Shown here: positions 1 through 8,449 of the stretch, one piece after another
Position numbering within the stretch: the stretch's first letter is position 1
Layout: every line of letters begins with the position of its first letter
Source of the DNA: Nitratireductor sp.
GTDB lineage: Bacteria; Pseudomonadota; Alphaproteobacteria; Rhizobiales; Rhizobiaceae
Reading direction: 5' to 3'
NCBI RefSeq assembly: GCF_017794765.1
Contig: NZ_CP051236.1
Span: 1,051,307 to 1,115,306, forward strand
Length of the DNA: 64,000 nucleotides
Notes under the pieces: model-generated
Told to the model about the DNA's origin: nothing
Database searches by the model: none
What the model saw: only the letters and a program-made list of their open reading frames with translations
Position numbers and translations under genes: made by a program

Positions 1-600
1 GGCGGAGTTCGAATTGAGCCACTTGTTGCCCATGTCGCCGTTTTCTTCATGCTCCATGACCGTCTTTTCATCAACGATGGAAGCCGGGCGGGCGGCCAGA
101 ACGTTGAGCACGAAGGCAGGCGAGAAGTCGCCCTCGTATTTCACGACAACCCTGTTTCCGTCGACGGTGACCATCTGGTCCACATTCTCCGCCGTCCAGC
201 CGAGCTGGGCGAGGATGAAGGCAGGGGTCAGGTTCAGCTTGATGACGCGGGCAAAGGAAAACGCCACGTCTTCCGCGCGCACCGGGTTGCCCGAATGGAA
301 GGTCGCGCCGTCGCGCATGGTGAAGGTGATGGTCTTTGCTTCCGCATCGGCTTCCCACTCGGCTGCAAGGCCGGGAGCGAGCACCGTCGGGTCTTCGGCG
401 TCGTACTGCACGAGGCGGTCATAGATGTTGGTGACCAGCTCGCCCGACGAGAACTCGTAGGCCTGAGCGGGATCGATGGCGACGATGTCGTCGATGTTCT
501 GCGCGACGACCAGCACATTGTCCGGCGTGGCTGCGAGCACATGCTGCGAAAGCGGCATGGTGAGGGCGGCGGCAAGGAGCGCCGTTTTGAAGAGCTTCAT
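1..600 (-). CDS. ABC transporter substrate-binding protein, SBP_bac_5 (peptide/nickel) family, partial
   Basis: N-terminal 200 residues of a periplasmic solute-binding protein; the C-terminal part lies beyond the window edge. The ATG at 600 follows a strong AGGAGGAG ribosome site. Residues 1-23 form a signal peptide (MKLFKTALLAAALTMP...VLAA). The mature start, with an ALDPAQAYEF-like motif (here AIDPAQAYEF) and TFTMRDGATFHSG, is typical of DppA/OppA-type proteins. It sits 22 bases after the XRE-cupin regulator on the same strand and divergent from the matching permease and ATPase genes, so it is very likely the binding component of that transporter. The true solute is unknown; members of this family bind peptides, opines, sugars or amines. 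Confidence 0.9.
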   Translation of the reverse strand, partial: MKLFKTALLAAALTMPLSQHVLAATPDNVLVVAQNIDDIVAIDPAQAYEFSSGELVTNIYDRLVQYDAEDPTVLAPGLAAEWEADAEAKTITFTMRDGATFHSGNPVRAEDVAFSFARVIKLNLTPAFILAQLGWTAENVDQMVTVDGNRVVVKYEGDFSPAFVLNVLAARPASIVDEKTVMEHEENGDMGNKWLNSNSA

Positions 601-622
601 CTTGTTCTCCTCCTTTTCTGGA

Positions 623-1288
623 TCAGGAATTGCTCTTGGTTTTTCTTGGTGGTTTGCCGGAGGCCTTGTCCGGCGAAACCAGTTCGATGCGATTGTTGGC
701 CTGGCCATTGGCGCTGAACACGGTCAGCGTACCGGTCCACAAAAGGCGGGCCGGCATATCGGTGGTGTTCTTCCAGGCATGCGGGGTGTTGCCGCGATAG
801 TGCAGGCTGTCCCCGGCCTTCATCACCATTTCCTCTCCGTCGAGATACTGGGTGATGGTGCCTTCGAGAATGTAGATCAGCTCTTCGCCTTCATGGCTCA
901 CCGTCTCTGACGAATAGCCCGGCGGCACTGTCAGCACGAAGGAGGAAAGCTGGCTTCCGGGAAACTCTGTCCCGAGCCGCTCATAGATGATCGAGGAGCC
1001 GGCAATTGAGAATTGCTGGCGGCTTTCAGCCCGCGTCAGCCCGTCCTCGGCGCGGGGCTGGGCGACGAAATAATCGAGCCCCACACCCAGCGCGCGGGCA
1101 ATGCCGGCAAGCGAACCGAGCGTCGGCGTGGCGTTGTCGCGCTCCACCTGGCTCAGATACCCAACGGAGAGGCCTGAAGCCTTGCCGAGCTGTTGCAGGG
1201 TGAGGCCGAGCTGCCGGCGGCGGGCGCGTATCAGCACACCAATTCTGGTGTCTACATCGGGCGTGGCACGGGCCGGCTGCGTACTCAA
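623..1288 (-). CDS. XRE-family transcriptional regulator with C-terminal cupin domain
   Basis: DNA-binding regulator. An N-terminal helix-turn-helix (GLTLQQLGKASGLSVGYLSQ, about residues 30-50 in this start) is joined to a C-terminal cupin (SHEGEELIYILEG, then GDSLHYRGNTPHAW), the usual SutR/PuuR-like layout in which the cupin senses a small ligand. It is the first gene of the leftward unit and divergent from the transporter genes, so it probably controls both. Start choice: I prefer TTG at 1288, which has GGGGGA eight bases upstream; the frame stays open to a TTG at 1345, but that would translate through the AT-rich repeats that look like operator DNA. A GTG at 1303 is a third option. Confidence 0.88.
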   Translation of the reverse strand: MSTQPARATPDVDTRIGVLIRARRRQLGLTLQQLGKASGLSVGYLSQVERDNATPTLGSLAGIARALGVGLDYFVAQPRAEDGLTRAESRQQFSIAGSSIIYERLGTEFPGSQLSSFVLTVPPGYSSETVSHEGEELIYILEGTITQYLDGEEMVMKAGDSLHYRGNTPHAWKNTTDMPARLLWTGTLTVFSANGQANNRIELVSPDKASGKPPRKTKSNS

Positions 1289-1290
1289 AG

Positions 1291-1335
1291 ATTTTTCCCC
1301 CACAAAAATTTTTTTGATGTAACCAGATTTTTTTG
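1291..1335. promoter_or_regulatory. AT-rich direct repeats in the divergent regulator/transporter intergenic region
   Basis: Two identical 9-mers ATTTTTTTG lie at 1308-1316 and 1327-1335, spaced 19 bases start to start (about two helical turns), with a shorter related run (ATTTTTC) at 1291-1297. The surrounding DNA is GC-rich, so the repeats stand out. Placement between the regulator and the permease gene suggests an operator for the XRE-cupin protein; that is inference. Confidence 0.4.
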
Positions 1336-1521
1336 TATGATCCAAGCTCTTTTTTGGAGGTATTGCAGGGCGCGAGACGAGCTTTGGCGCCGCAAAACCG
1401 CATGAAATCAGAGTGTTGGCTTCTTGGTGGTGCGTGCGCCGCCTTGCAGGTCAGCCAGGGGAGAGGGGCGCGCTTTTGGGGCATCCATTCAACGAAGCAG
1501 CAGCCAGAGAGCGAAAAAGCC

Positions 1522-2598
1522 ATGGCGTTTGAACCATCCGCAGGGGCTGCCACCGCCCGCATGGGCATGCTGGCCGGCCGTGCCTTCGAGGGCGTTGCGA
1601 GCGTTCTGCGTTTCGCCATCGTCGTCGCCGGCACTTTTCTCGGCCTTCTGGCCATCACCTTCTTCATCGGTCGTGTCGTGCCGATCGATCCCGTGCTTTC
1701 GGTCGTTGGCGACCGGGCGACACAGGAAGTCTATGAGGCAGCGCGTCAGGCCATGGGCCTCGACCGCCCGCTCATCGTGCAGTTCTTTTCCTATGTGGGC
1801 GACGTTCTGACGGGCGATCTCGGCATGTCGATCTCCACCGGGCGCCCGGTGGTCGACGATCTGGCACGCGTTTTCCCCGCGACGCTGGAAATGGCCACCA
1901 TCGGCATCATCATCGGCGTCGTATTGGGCGTGCCCATGGGCGTTGTCGCCGCCACGCATCAGGGCAGCTGGATCGACCAGGTCATCCGCGTGCTCGGCCT
2001 GCTCGGCTATTCGGTTCCTGCCTTCTGGCTCGGCCTTGTAGGTCTCGCCGTGTTCTATGCCGGGCTCGGCTGGGTTGCCGGTCCCGGCCGCGTCGATATC
2101 TTCTATGACGGCCTGCTCGATCCCGTGACCGGGCTCTATCTCATCGACAGCGTGATCGCCGGCGAGTGGGACATTTTCTGGAACGCGCTCGACCACCTGA
2201 TGTTGCCGGCATCGATCCTCGGCTTCTTCTCTTTGGCCTATATCGCCCGCATGACGCGCTCCTTCATGCTCGACCAGCTCGGGCAGGAATATGTGACGAC
2301 CGCGCGGGTCAAAGGCGTATCGGAGCGCCGCGTCATCTGGCGGCATGCGTTCTATCCGATACGCATCCAGCTCATCACCGTGATCGGCCTGTCCTATGCA
2401 GCACTCCTGGAAGGATCGGTCATGATCGAGACCGTGTTCTCGTGGCCGGGCATCGGTAATTATCTCACGACCGCGCTTCTGACCGCCGACATGAACGCCG
2501 TTCTCGGTGCGACGCTGGTGATTGGCGCTGTCTTCATCATGATCAACAAGATTTCCGATGTGCTTTACCGCATCCTCGACCCGAGGGCACGCCGATGA
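1522..2598 (+). CDS. ABC transporter permease, DppB/OppB family
   Basis: Inner-membrane permease of the peptide/nickel-type importer, 358 residues, about six membrane segments. The segment GVPMGVVAATHQGSWIDQ and the EAA loop region YVTTARVKGVSERRVIWRHAF (split by the family's AxxKG signature) identify it as the first permease subunit. The frame is open back to 1333, but residues encoded there are not family-like; ATG 1522 gives the normal N-terminus before the first membrane helix. It overlaps the next permease by four bases (ATGA), as do the following genes, so 1522-5082 is one tightly coupled operon. Confidence 0.92.
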   Translation: MAFEPSAGAATARMGMLAGRAFEGVASVLRFAIVVAGTFLGLLAITFFIGRVVPIDPVLSVVGDRATQEVYEAARQAMGLDRPLIVQFFSYVGDVLTGDLGMSISTGRPVVDDLARVFPATLEMATIGIIIGVVLGVPMGVVAATHQGSWIDQVIRVLGLLGYSVPAFWLGLVGLAVFYAGLGWVAGPGRVDIFYDGLLDPVTGLYLIDSVIAGEWDIFWNALDHLMLPASILGFFSLAYIARMTRSFMLDQLGQEYVTTARVKGVSERRVIWRHAFYPIRIQLITVIGLSYAALLEGSVMIETVFSWPGIGNYLTTALLTADMNAVLGATLVIGAVFIMINKISDVLYRILDPRARR

Positions 2599-3491
2599 TT
2601 GACTGGCTTCTCGACGATTCGCCCGCCTCGCGCCTGCAGGCCAATATGGGCCGCGCATGGCGCGTCTGGACCGCACTGTTGCGCAATCCGCTCGCCGTTG
2701 TCGGCGCGCTGATCGTGCTGGTGCTGGTCGTCATGGCGATCTTCGCGCCGCTGATTGCACCCTACTCCCCCGTTGGGCAGGATCTCGCAAACCGCCTCAT
2801 GCCGCCCTCCGCCGAACACTGGATGGGCACGGATGAGCTTGGCCGCGACATCTATTCACGCGTCGTCTACGGGGCGCGCATTACGCTTCTGATCGTCACC
2901 ATGGTGGCCGTCATCGCCGCCCCCATCGGCCTCGTGGTCGGTGCGGTGTCCGGCTATTTCGGCGGCTGGGTCGACCGCGTCCTGATGGGCGTGACCGATA
3001 TCTTCCTGTCGATGCCGAAGCTCATTCTGGCGCTTGCCTTCGTGGCAGCACTCGGGCCGGGCATCGAAAACGCCATCATCGCCATCGCCATCACCGCATG
3101 GCCGGTTTATGCGCGCATCGCTCGCGCCGAGACGATCACCTTTCGCGATTCGGAGTTCATCTCGGCGGTCAGGCTGCAGGGCGCTTCGGCAACGCGCGTC
3201 ATCCTGCGTCATGTTCTGCCGCTCTGCGCGTCCTCGACCATCGTGCGCGTGACGCTCGACATGGCGGGCATCATCCTCACCGCAGCGGGCCTCGGCTTCC
3301 TTGGCCTCGGGGCGCAGCCGCCTTTGCCTGAATGGGGGGCGATGATCTCGCGCGGGCGCAACTTCATCCTCGATCAGTGGTGGGTCGCCACCATGCCCGG
3401 CTTTGCGATCATCCTTGTCAGCCTCGGCTTCTGCTTCCTGGGCGATGGTCTGCGTGACGTGCTCGATCCCAAGCAGGGAGAAAAGCAATGA
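2595..3491 (+). CDS. ABC transporter permease, DppC/OppC family
   Basis: Second permease subunit, 298 residues. It shows the N-terminal OppC-type segment (WRVWTALLRNPLAVVGA) followed by MGTDELGRDIYSRVVYGAR, the characteristic 'GTD..GRD..SR...GAR' block of this subfamily, and a C-terminal EAA loop (FISAVRLQGASATRVILRHVLP). It pairs with the upstream DppB-like protein in the membrane. Start and stop overlap both neighbours by ATGA, implying translational coupling. Confidence 0.93.
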   Translation: MIDWLLDDSPASRLQANMGRAWRVWTALLRNPLAVVGALIVLVLVVMAIFAPLIAPYSPVGQDLANRLMPPSAEHWMGTDELGRDIYSRVVYGARITLLIVTMVAVIAAPIGLVVGAVSGYFGGWVDRVLMGVTDIFLSMPKLILALAFVAALGPGIENAIIAIAITAWPVYARIARAETITFRDSEFISAVRLQGASATRVILRHVLPLCASSTIVRVTLDMAGIILTAAGLGFLGLGAQPPLPEWGAMISRGRNFILDQWWVATMPGFAIILVSLGFCFLGDGLRDVLDPKQGEKQ

Positions 3492-4333
3492 GCGCACCGC
3501 TGCTTGAAATCGAAAACCTGACCGTCACCTTCCCCACATCCCGCGGACCGGTCGACGTGGTGAAGGGCATTTCCTTCTCGCTCGGCCGCGAGCGTCTGGG
3601 CATCGTCGGCGAGTCCGGTTCCGGCAAGTCGATGACGGGTCGCTCCATCCTGCGGCTCATTCGCAAGCCGGGCCGCGTTGCGGCGGACCGGATAACCTTC
3701 GACGGCATCGACCTTCTGTCGCAGAGCGAACGGCAGATGCGCGAGCTTCGCGGCGCGCGCATCTCCATGGTGATGCAGGACCCGAAGTTTTCGCTGAACC
3801 CGGTGATGACCATCGGCGAGCAGATCGGCGAGGCGCTGCTCACCCACAGGAAGCTGCCGCGCAGCGAGCTGAAGGCGCGGGTGCTTTCCATGCTGGAAGC
3901 CGTGCGCATCAATGAGCCGGAGCGGGTGGCGAACCTCTATCCGCACGAGGTGTCCGGCGGCATGGGCCAGCGCGTGATGATTGCGATGATGCTCATCCCC
4001 GAGCCCGACCTTCTGATCGCCGACGAGCCGACGTCGGCGCTCGACGTTTCGGTCCAGGCGCAGGTGCTCGACATTATCGACGATCTCGTGACCGGCAAGG
4101 GCATGGGGCTGATCCTCATCAGCCACGATCTGAACCTCGTCTCGCGCTATTGCGACCGCATCCTCGTGATGAACAGCGGCGAGATCGTTGAATCGTGCAA
4201 GGCCAGCGATCTCAACAAGGCGACGCACCCCTATACAAAGGGCCTACTTGCGGCCATGCCGCGCATGGACGAGGAGCGCGACGAACTGCCGGTGCTCGAC
4301 CGAAGCACCTGGACCACGGGAGCCGGCACATGA
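3488..4333 (+). CDS. ABC transporter ATP-binding protein, DppD/OppD family
   Basis: Cytoplasmic ATPase subunit, 281 residues. Walker A GESGSGKS (about residues 39-46), Q-loop, signature SGGMGQR (written VSGGMGQRV), Walker [13 protein letters not shown] and the switch His in LISHDLNL are all present. It is shorter than typical DppD (about 320-330): the C-terminal oligopeptide/Fe-S-type Cys tail is missing, leaving a short tail (ELPVLDRSTWTTG). It overlaps the next ATPase gene by four bases. Confidence 0.92.
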   Translation: MSAPLLEIENLTVTFPTSRGPVDVVKGISFSLGRERLGIVGESGSGKSMTGRSILRLIRKPGRVAADRITFDGIDLLSQSERQMRELRGARISMVMQDPKFSLNPVMTIGEQIGEALLTHRKLPRSELKARVLSMLEAVRINEPERVANLYPHEVSGGMGQRVMIAMMLIPEPDLLIADEPTSALDVSVQAQVLDIIDDLVTGKGMGLILISHDLNLVSRYCDRILVMNSGEIVESCKASDLNKATHPYTKGLLAAMPRMDEERDELPVLDRSTWTTGAGT

Positions 4334-5082
4334 AGAACGCCGCCATTCATCTCGAAAACCTGTCGATCAGCTACGGCACGACGCCGGTGGTGTTCGATGT
4401 CGATTTCTCGGTGTCCGAGGGCGAGAGCTTCGCGCTGGTTGGCGAGTCAGGTTCCGGCAAATCGACCATCCTCAAGGCGATCAGCGGGCTTGCACCCGAC
4501 TGGAGCGGTCGCATCTCCGTGCTCGGAAAGCCGCGCGGCCACAAACCTGACCGGGAATTCGCAAAAACCTGCCAGATGGTGTTTCAGGATCCGTATGGAT
4601 CGCTGCATCCGCGCAAGACGGTGGACGATTGCCTGGCCGAGCCGCTTGCCGTGCACGGTATCGGCGGGCGCGACACGCGTGTGAAGGACATGCTCGACGC
4701 GGTCGGTCTCGACCAGCGTTTCCGCTTCCGCTTTCCGCACCAGCTTTCGGGCGGCCAGCGGCAGCGCGTGGCGATTGCCCGTGCGCTGATGCTGGAACCG
4801 CGCGTGATGCTGCTCGACGAGCCCACCTCGGCGCTCGACGTCTCGGTGCAGGCGGAAATCCTCAACCTCCTGAAGAAGCTGCGCCGCGAGCAGGGGCTCA
4901 CCTATCTGATGGTGACCCACAATCTGCCCGTGGTCTCCTTCCTCTGCGACCGGATGGCGGTCATGCGTCATGGCCGCGTTGTCGAGATCGCGGAGGTGGA
5001 TGCGCTGAAGACGGGTCGGCTTTCCGATCCCTATTCGCGCGAACTCTACGCCGCCAGCGGCGGCACGCTCCAACCCGCATAA
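4330..5082 (+). CDS. ABC transporter ATP-binding protein, DppF/OppF family
   Basis: Second ATPase subunit, 250 residues from the ATG at 4330 that overlaps the previous stop. Walker [10 protein letters not shown], signature [15 protein letters not shown], Walker [12 protein letters not shown] and switch His (VTHNLPVV) are intact. The open frame extends 45 codons upstream, but that part reads through the end of the preceding gene and is not ABC-like. With the upstream genes it completes a five-component importer (binding protein, two permeases, two ATPases). Confidence 0.92.
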   Translation: MKNAAIHLENLSISYGTTPVVFDVDFSVSEGESFALVGESGSGKSTILKAISGLAPDWSGRISVLGKPRGHKPDREFAKTCQMVFQDPYGSLHPRKTVDDCLAEPLAVHGIGGRDTRVKDMLDAVGLDQRFRFRFPHQLSGGQRQRVAIARALMLEPRVMLLDEPTSALDVSVQAEILNLLKKLRREQGLTYLMVTHNLPVVSFLCDRMAVMRHGRVVEIAEVDALKTGRLSDPYSRELYAASGGTLQPA

Positions 5083-5094
5083 CAGAGACTGAAA

Positions 5095-5592
5095 ATGACC
5101 GACTACACCGGCCCGCTGGCCGAATTCGACCGTGCGCTTTCACGCGCCACGACCCCGGATGCACCCTTCGATGCGCTTCTGGAGCTGACGCGTGCCGTGG
5201 TCGGCACGAAGCTGTTCACCTTCATGACCGCCGACATGAAGACGGAAACGGCAAGCCGTTCCTACACCTCGCATCCGGAAGAATATCCCGTCTCCGGCAC
5301 CAAGCCGATCCATTATGACCGCTGGTTCGAGACCGTGCACAAAAAGCGCGAATGCTTCGTCGCCAACACGCTGGCCGACATCGACACCGTGTTCCCCGAC
5401 GCCACGCTGATCGGCAAGCTCGGCTGCGGTTCGGTCATCAACCTGCCGGTGGTGCTGGGCGATACGCTGGTCGGCACCGTCAACATGCTCGATGTCGAGC
5501 ACCACTACACGCCCGAGCGTGTGGCGCTGGCGAAGGCCTGGCTCTCGGTGCCGGCAAAGGCAGCCTATCTCGCCAGCCGGGCTTTGGGCTAA
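5095..5592 (+). CDS. GAF domain-containing protein
   Basis: Small cytoplasmic protein of 165 residues that is a single GAF-type domain (EFDRALSRATTPDAPFDALL near the N-terminus; later VINLPVVLGDTLVGTVNMLD, the typical GAF core strand pair). GAF domains bind small molecules. It begins 12 bases after the ATPase gene, so it is part of the transporter operon, and may sense or bind the imported compound or a product. No effector domain is attached. The ligand cannot be predicted from the sequence. Confidence 0.8.
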   Translation: MTDYTGPLAEFDRALSRATTPDAPFDALLELTRAVVGTKLFTFMTADMKTETASRSYTSHPEEYPVSGTKPIHYDRWFETVHKKRECFVANTLADIDTVFPDATLIGKLGCGSVINLPVVLGDTLVGTVNMLDVEHHYTPERVALAKAWLSVPAKAAYLASRALG

Positions 5593-5640
5593 GCCGTTTC
5601 CCACCTTTGCCTCGGGAGAAAATAGGGTATACGTGCCGCG

Positions 5641-5655
5641 GGCGGCGAAGCCGCC
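5641..5655 (+). other. Short perfect hairpin between GAF and HisD-like genes
   Basis: GGCGGC-GAA-GCCGCC, a 6-bp perfect stem in the 90-base gap between the GAF gene and the HisD-like gene. There is no U-run after it, so it is not a convincing intrinsic terminator; it may stabilise or process the mRNA between the two genes. Confidence 0.3.
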
Positions 5656-5682
5656 TGTCGCACAACCCGAGGAAGAGCAAAG

Positions 5683-7014
5683 ATGTCGAACCGCGTTGCC
5701 TGGCATGAATTGTCCAAACTGTCCGCTGACGAGCGTAGGACGCTGCTGACGCGAACGGAAGACGATCTCACCCATTTCCTCGAAAATGTCGCCCCGATCA
5801 TCGACGCGGTTCGAGAAGAGGGCGATACGGCTCTATCCCGTTTTGCGCGCCTGTTCGACAAGGCACAGGTGGAGCCTCACGAGATCGCGGCGACGGAAGA
5901 CGATTTCGATGCCGCCTTCAGGGCGCTCGATCCAGAAATGATCGAGACGCTGGAATTCTGCGCCGACAATATCCGCCGTTTCCACGAGGCACAGCGGCCG
6001 CAGGAAATGTGGATGAAGGAAATCCGCCCCGGCGTTCTGGTCGGAGAACGGGCCACGCCCATCGACAGCGTTGCGCTTTATTCGCCGCGCGGCAAGGGCA
6101 CCTTCCCTTCGATGACGCTCATGACGGCGATCCCCGCCGTGGTGGCCGGAGTGCCCCTGCCCATCGTGCTCACACCGCCCGGACCCGATGGCAAGGTGGA
6201 TGCCGCAACGCTGGTTGCCGCGCGCATTGCCGGCGTCAGGCACGTCTACAAGGCCGGTGGTGGCCAGGCCGTCGCCGCCGCCGCCTATGGCACGGCTACG
6301 GTGCCGCGTTGCGCCAGGTTCGAGGGGCCGGGCAGCCCGTGGATCGCCGCTGCCAAGCGTCTGCTGCAAGGCCAGATCGCCTCGCGCCTTCCCGCTGGTC
6401 CTACAGAAAGCATCGTGCTTGCCGACGAGACAGCTGATCCCGAAATCGCAGCGCTCGATCTCTTGGTCGAGGCCGAACACGGCAGTGACAGCTCCAATTT
6501 CCTGGTCACCTGGTCGCGCGACGTGGCGGAAAAGGTGCGCGATGCGCTGCCGAAATACTGGGCCGAGATGAATGCCGAGCGCGTGCGCTATTCTTCCGAT
6601 GTTCTGGGTGGAACGAGCGGTGGCATCGTGCTCGCGGACACGCCCGAACAGGCGTTCGACTTCATTAATGACTACGCACCGGAGCATTTGCAGATCCTCT
6701 CGAAGACGCCGTTCGAATATCTGTCTCGGGTCCGCAACGCGTCCGAAATCCTGCTTGGTGAATATGCACCGGGCTCCATGGCCAATTACGCGATGGGCCC
6801 CAACGCGGTTCTGCCCACCTCCGGCATGGCGCGTGCGCACTCGCCGCTTGGCGTTCATGATTTCATGAAAACGGCGTCCATTGGCCATGTGACGGCGGAA
6901 GGTTATGCCGAATTCGCCCCCCACACCCTGCGCTTTGCCCGCTATGAAGGTTTCGACGCGCATGGAAACGCGGTGACCAGGCTCAGGAACAATCACGTGG
7001 AGAAGAAGGGGTAG
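5683..7014 (+). CDS. Histidinol dehydrogenase-like oxidoreductase (HisD paralogue, HpsN-type?)
   Basis: NAD-dependent dehydrogenase of the HisD superfamily, 443 residues (normal length). The catalytic pair E334-H335 (DYAPEHL) and H427 (AHGNAVT) are conserved. By alignment from memory to E. coli HisD, zinc ligand Gln259 is Glu263 here (EAEHG instead of QAEHG) and Asp360 is Asn368 (NYAMG instead of DYASG). This, plus placement after a transporter and GAF gene rather than with his genes, argues against histidine biosynthesis. HisD homologues are known to oxidise other amino-alcohol or diol substrates (for example sulfopropanediol by HpsN); the substrate here is probably what the transporter brings in. 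That role is inferred. Confidence 0.82.
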   Translation: MSNRVAWHELSKLSADERRTLLTRTEDDLTHFLENVAPIIDAVREEGDTALSRFARLFDKAQVEPHEIAATEDDFDAAFRALDPEMIETLEFCADNIRRFHEAQRPQEMWMKEIRPGVLVGERATPIDSVALYSPRGKGTFPSMTLMTAIPAVVAGVPLPIVLTPPGPDGKVDAATLVAARIAGVRHVYKAGGGQAVAAAAYGTATVPRCARFEGPGSPWIAAAKRLLQGQIASRLPAGPTESIVLADETADPEIAALDLLVEAEHGSDSSNFLVTWSRDVAEKVRDALPKYWAEMNAERVRYSSDVLGGTSGGIVLADTPEQAFDFINDYAPEHLQILSKTPFEYLSRVRNASEILLGEYAPGSMANYAMGPNAVLPTSGMARAHSPLGVHDFMKTASIGHVTAEGYAEFAPHTLRFARYEGFDAHGNAVTRLRNNHVEKKG

Positions 7015-7183
7015 AGCAGGCGCTTCGGCAGCCAAGCTGTTGGCTGAACCGGCTTCGGAACGCTTCTGTGGACGTCATGAACTGCCCCGGCCCGGCAACA
7101 AACGGCAAAAACCGATTGTAAAGGTCTCCGGGTCATCCTCACTGCATCCCGTGGATTAACACCGGTACAAACAGGAGGGGTTG

Positions 7184-8356
7184 ATGTATTGGAGGGGCGG
7201 CCATCCGTTTCAATACTGCGCAGTTGACGAGGCGGTCAGAACGTTGCTTCGCAAAGCGCTATGGCTGGTCCGGTATTGCCTGCTCCCGGTTCTGCTGTTG
7301 GTGCAGCCTGTTGTTGCGCAGGAGCCTGCCCCGGAAATCGTCCCCCAAGCTGAGATCGCCTCCCAAACTCAGATAGGCATCTTTCAAAGTCCTCCCTTTG
7401 TTTCCGGCACAGCCGGCCATTATGAGGGGATGGCTATTGAACTCTGGGAAATGGTGTCTACGGAACTTGGGCTGACGCCACGTTACACAGCCTATCCAAC
7501 CCTGCGCGAACTGGTTACGGCGGTCAGTAGTGGTGAGGTCGATGCTGCGGTCACCAATCTCACCATTACCCGGCGGTGTGCCGAGGCAGTTTCATTCAGC
7601 CAGCCCTGGTATGATTCGGGGATGCGCATCATGGTTCCCGACGAGGGAACGTCCAGCTTTGGAAGCGTCGTGTCGGGCTTGCGCAATGCGGGCCATCTAC
7701 GTGCCTACGCATGGCTGGCGTTGGTGATCGTGGTGTCCACCATTCTGTTGACCCTGTTCGACCGCCGTTTCGACAAGGATTTCCCGCGTCGATGGCGGGA
7801 AGGGATCGCAGAGAGTTTCCATCATGTGATGTCCATTGCCACCACGGGCAAGGCTTCACGAAAAAACCTGTTTGGTTGGGTGGGGCGGATCTGGTCCGCT
7901 CTCTGGCTGGTCTGCGGCGTGGCGGTTGTTGCATATATTACATCGTCCGTAACGAGCGTCATGACCGCCGTTTCTCTCGAACAGCAGATTGATTCCCTGG
8001 CCGATCTTCCCGGGAAAACCACAGGTGTCATTGCCGATAGCTCGGCTGAGGACTATCTCGCCGAACTCGGCATTGCGACACGACCCTATAAAGACCTCGA
8101 CGCAGCGGTTGCGGCGATGAAAAGCGGCCGTGTGGATGCGATCGTCGGCGATGCTCCCGTGCTGGAATATCATGCGCACCACAATCCGGACGACCAAATG
8201 ACGGTGGTGGGCAGTCTCTTCCACCCCGACAAATATGGCTTCGCTTTCCCCCACGATAGCGCATTGGCGCGGGAGGTGACGCTCAAGATACTCGCATTGC
8301 GGGAAAGCGGAGAATTGGAAGAACTGCGCCTCAAATATTTCGGCAGCACTCCCTAG
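7184..8356 (+). CDS. GluR0-like ligand-gated ion channel homologue (SBP_bac_3 domain split by a pore)
   Basis: Membrane protein of 390 residues with the topology of prokaryotic ionotropic glutamate receptors: signal peptide (about 24-46), first lobe of an amino-acid-type binding domain (about 60-160), membrane helix (AWLALVIVVSTILLTLF, 176-192), pore segment (211-226), second helix (234-262, ending ITSSVTSVMTA) and second lobe (265-385). The filter region reads TTGKAS (220-225) where GluR0-like channels have TVGYGD. ATG 7184 follows AGGAGGGG; the TTG at 7181 is less likely. The usual ligand-binding Arg position before FSQP is Cys132, with Arg131 next to it, so the ligand may not be a standard amino acid. 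Monocistronic. Confidence 0.82.
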   Translation: MYWRGGHPFQYCAVDEAVRTLLRKALWLVRYCLLPVLLLVQPVVAQEPAPEIVPQAEIASQTQIGIFQSPPFVSGTAGHYEGMAIELWEMVSTELGLTPRYTAYPTLRELVTAVSSGEVDAAVTNLTITRRCAEAVSFSQPWYDSGMRIMVPDEGTSSFGSVVSGLRNAGHLRAYAWLALVIVVSTILLTLFDRRFDKDFPRRWREGIAESFHHVMSIATTGKASRKNLFGWVGRIWSALWLVCGVAVVAYITSSVTSVMTAVSLEQQIDSLADLPGKTTGVIADSSAEDYLAELGIATRPYKDLDAAVAAMKSGRVDAIVGDAPVLEYHAHHNPDDQMTVVGSLFHPDKYGFAFPHDSALAREVTLKILALRESGELEELRLKYFGSTP

Positions 8357-8449
8357 GTCGGCCGGGCCTTATTGTGCGCATCCAACGGGGTTGACATTGC
8401 CAGGAGCAAGGCGCATTTCAGCCGCCCCGCGCAACTCACCGGTGATCCC

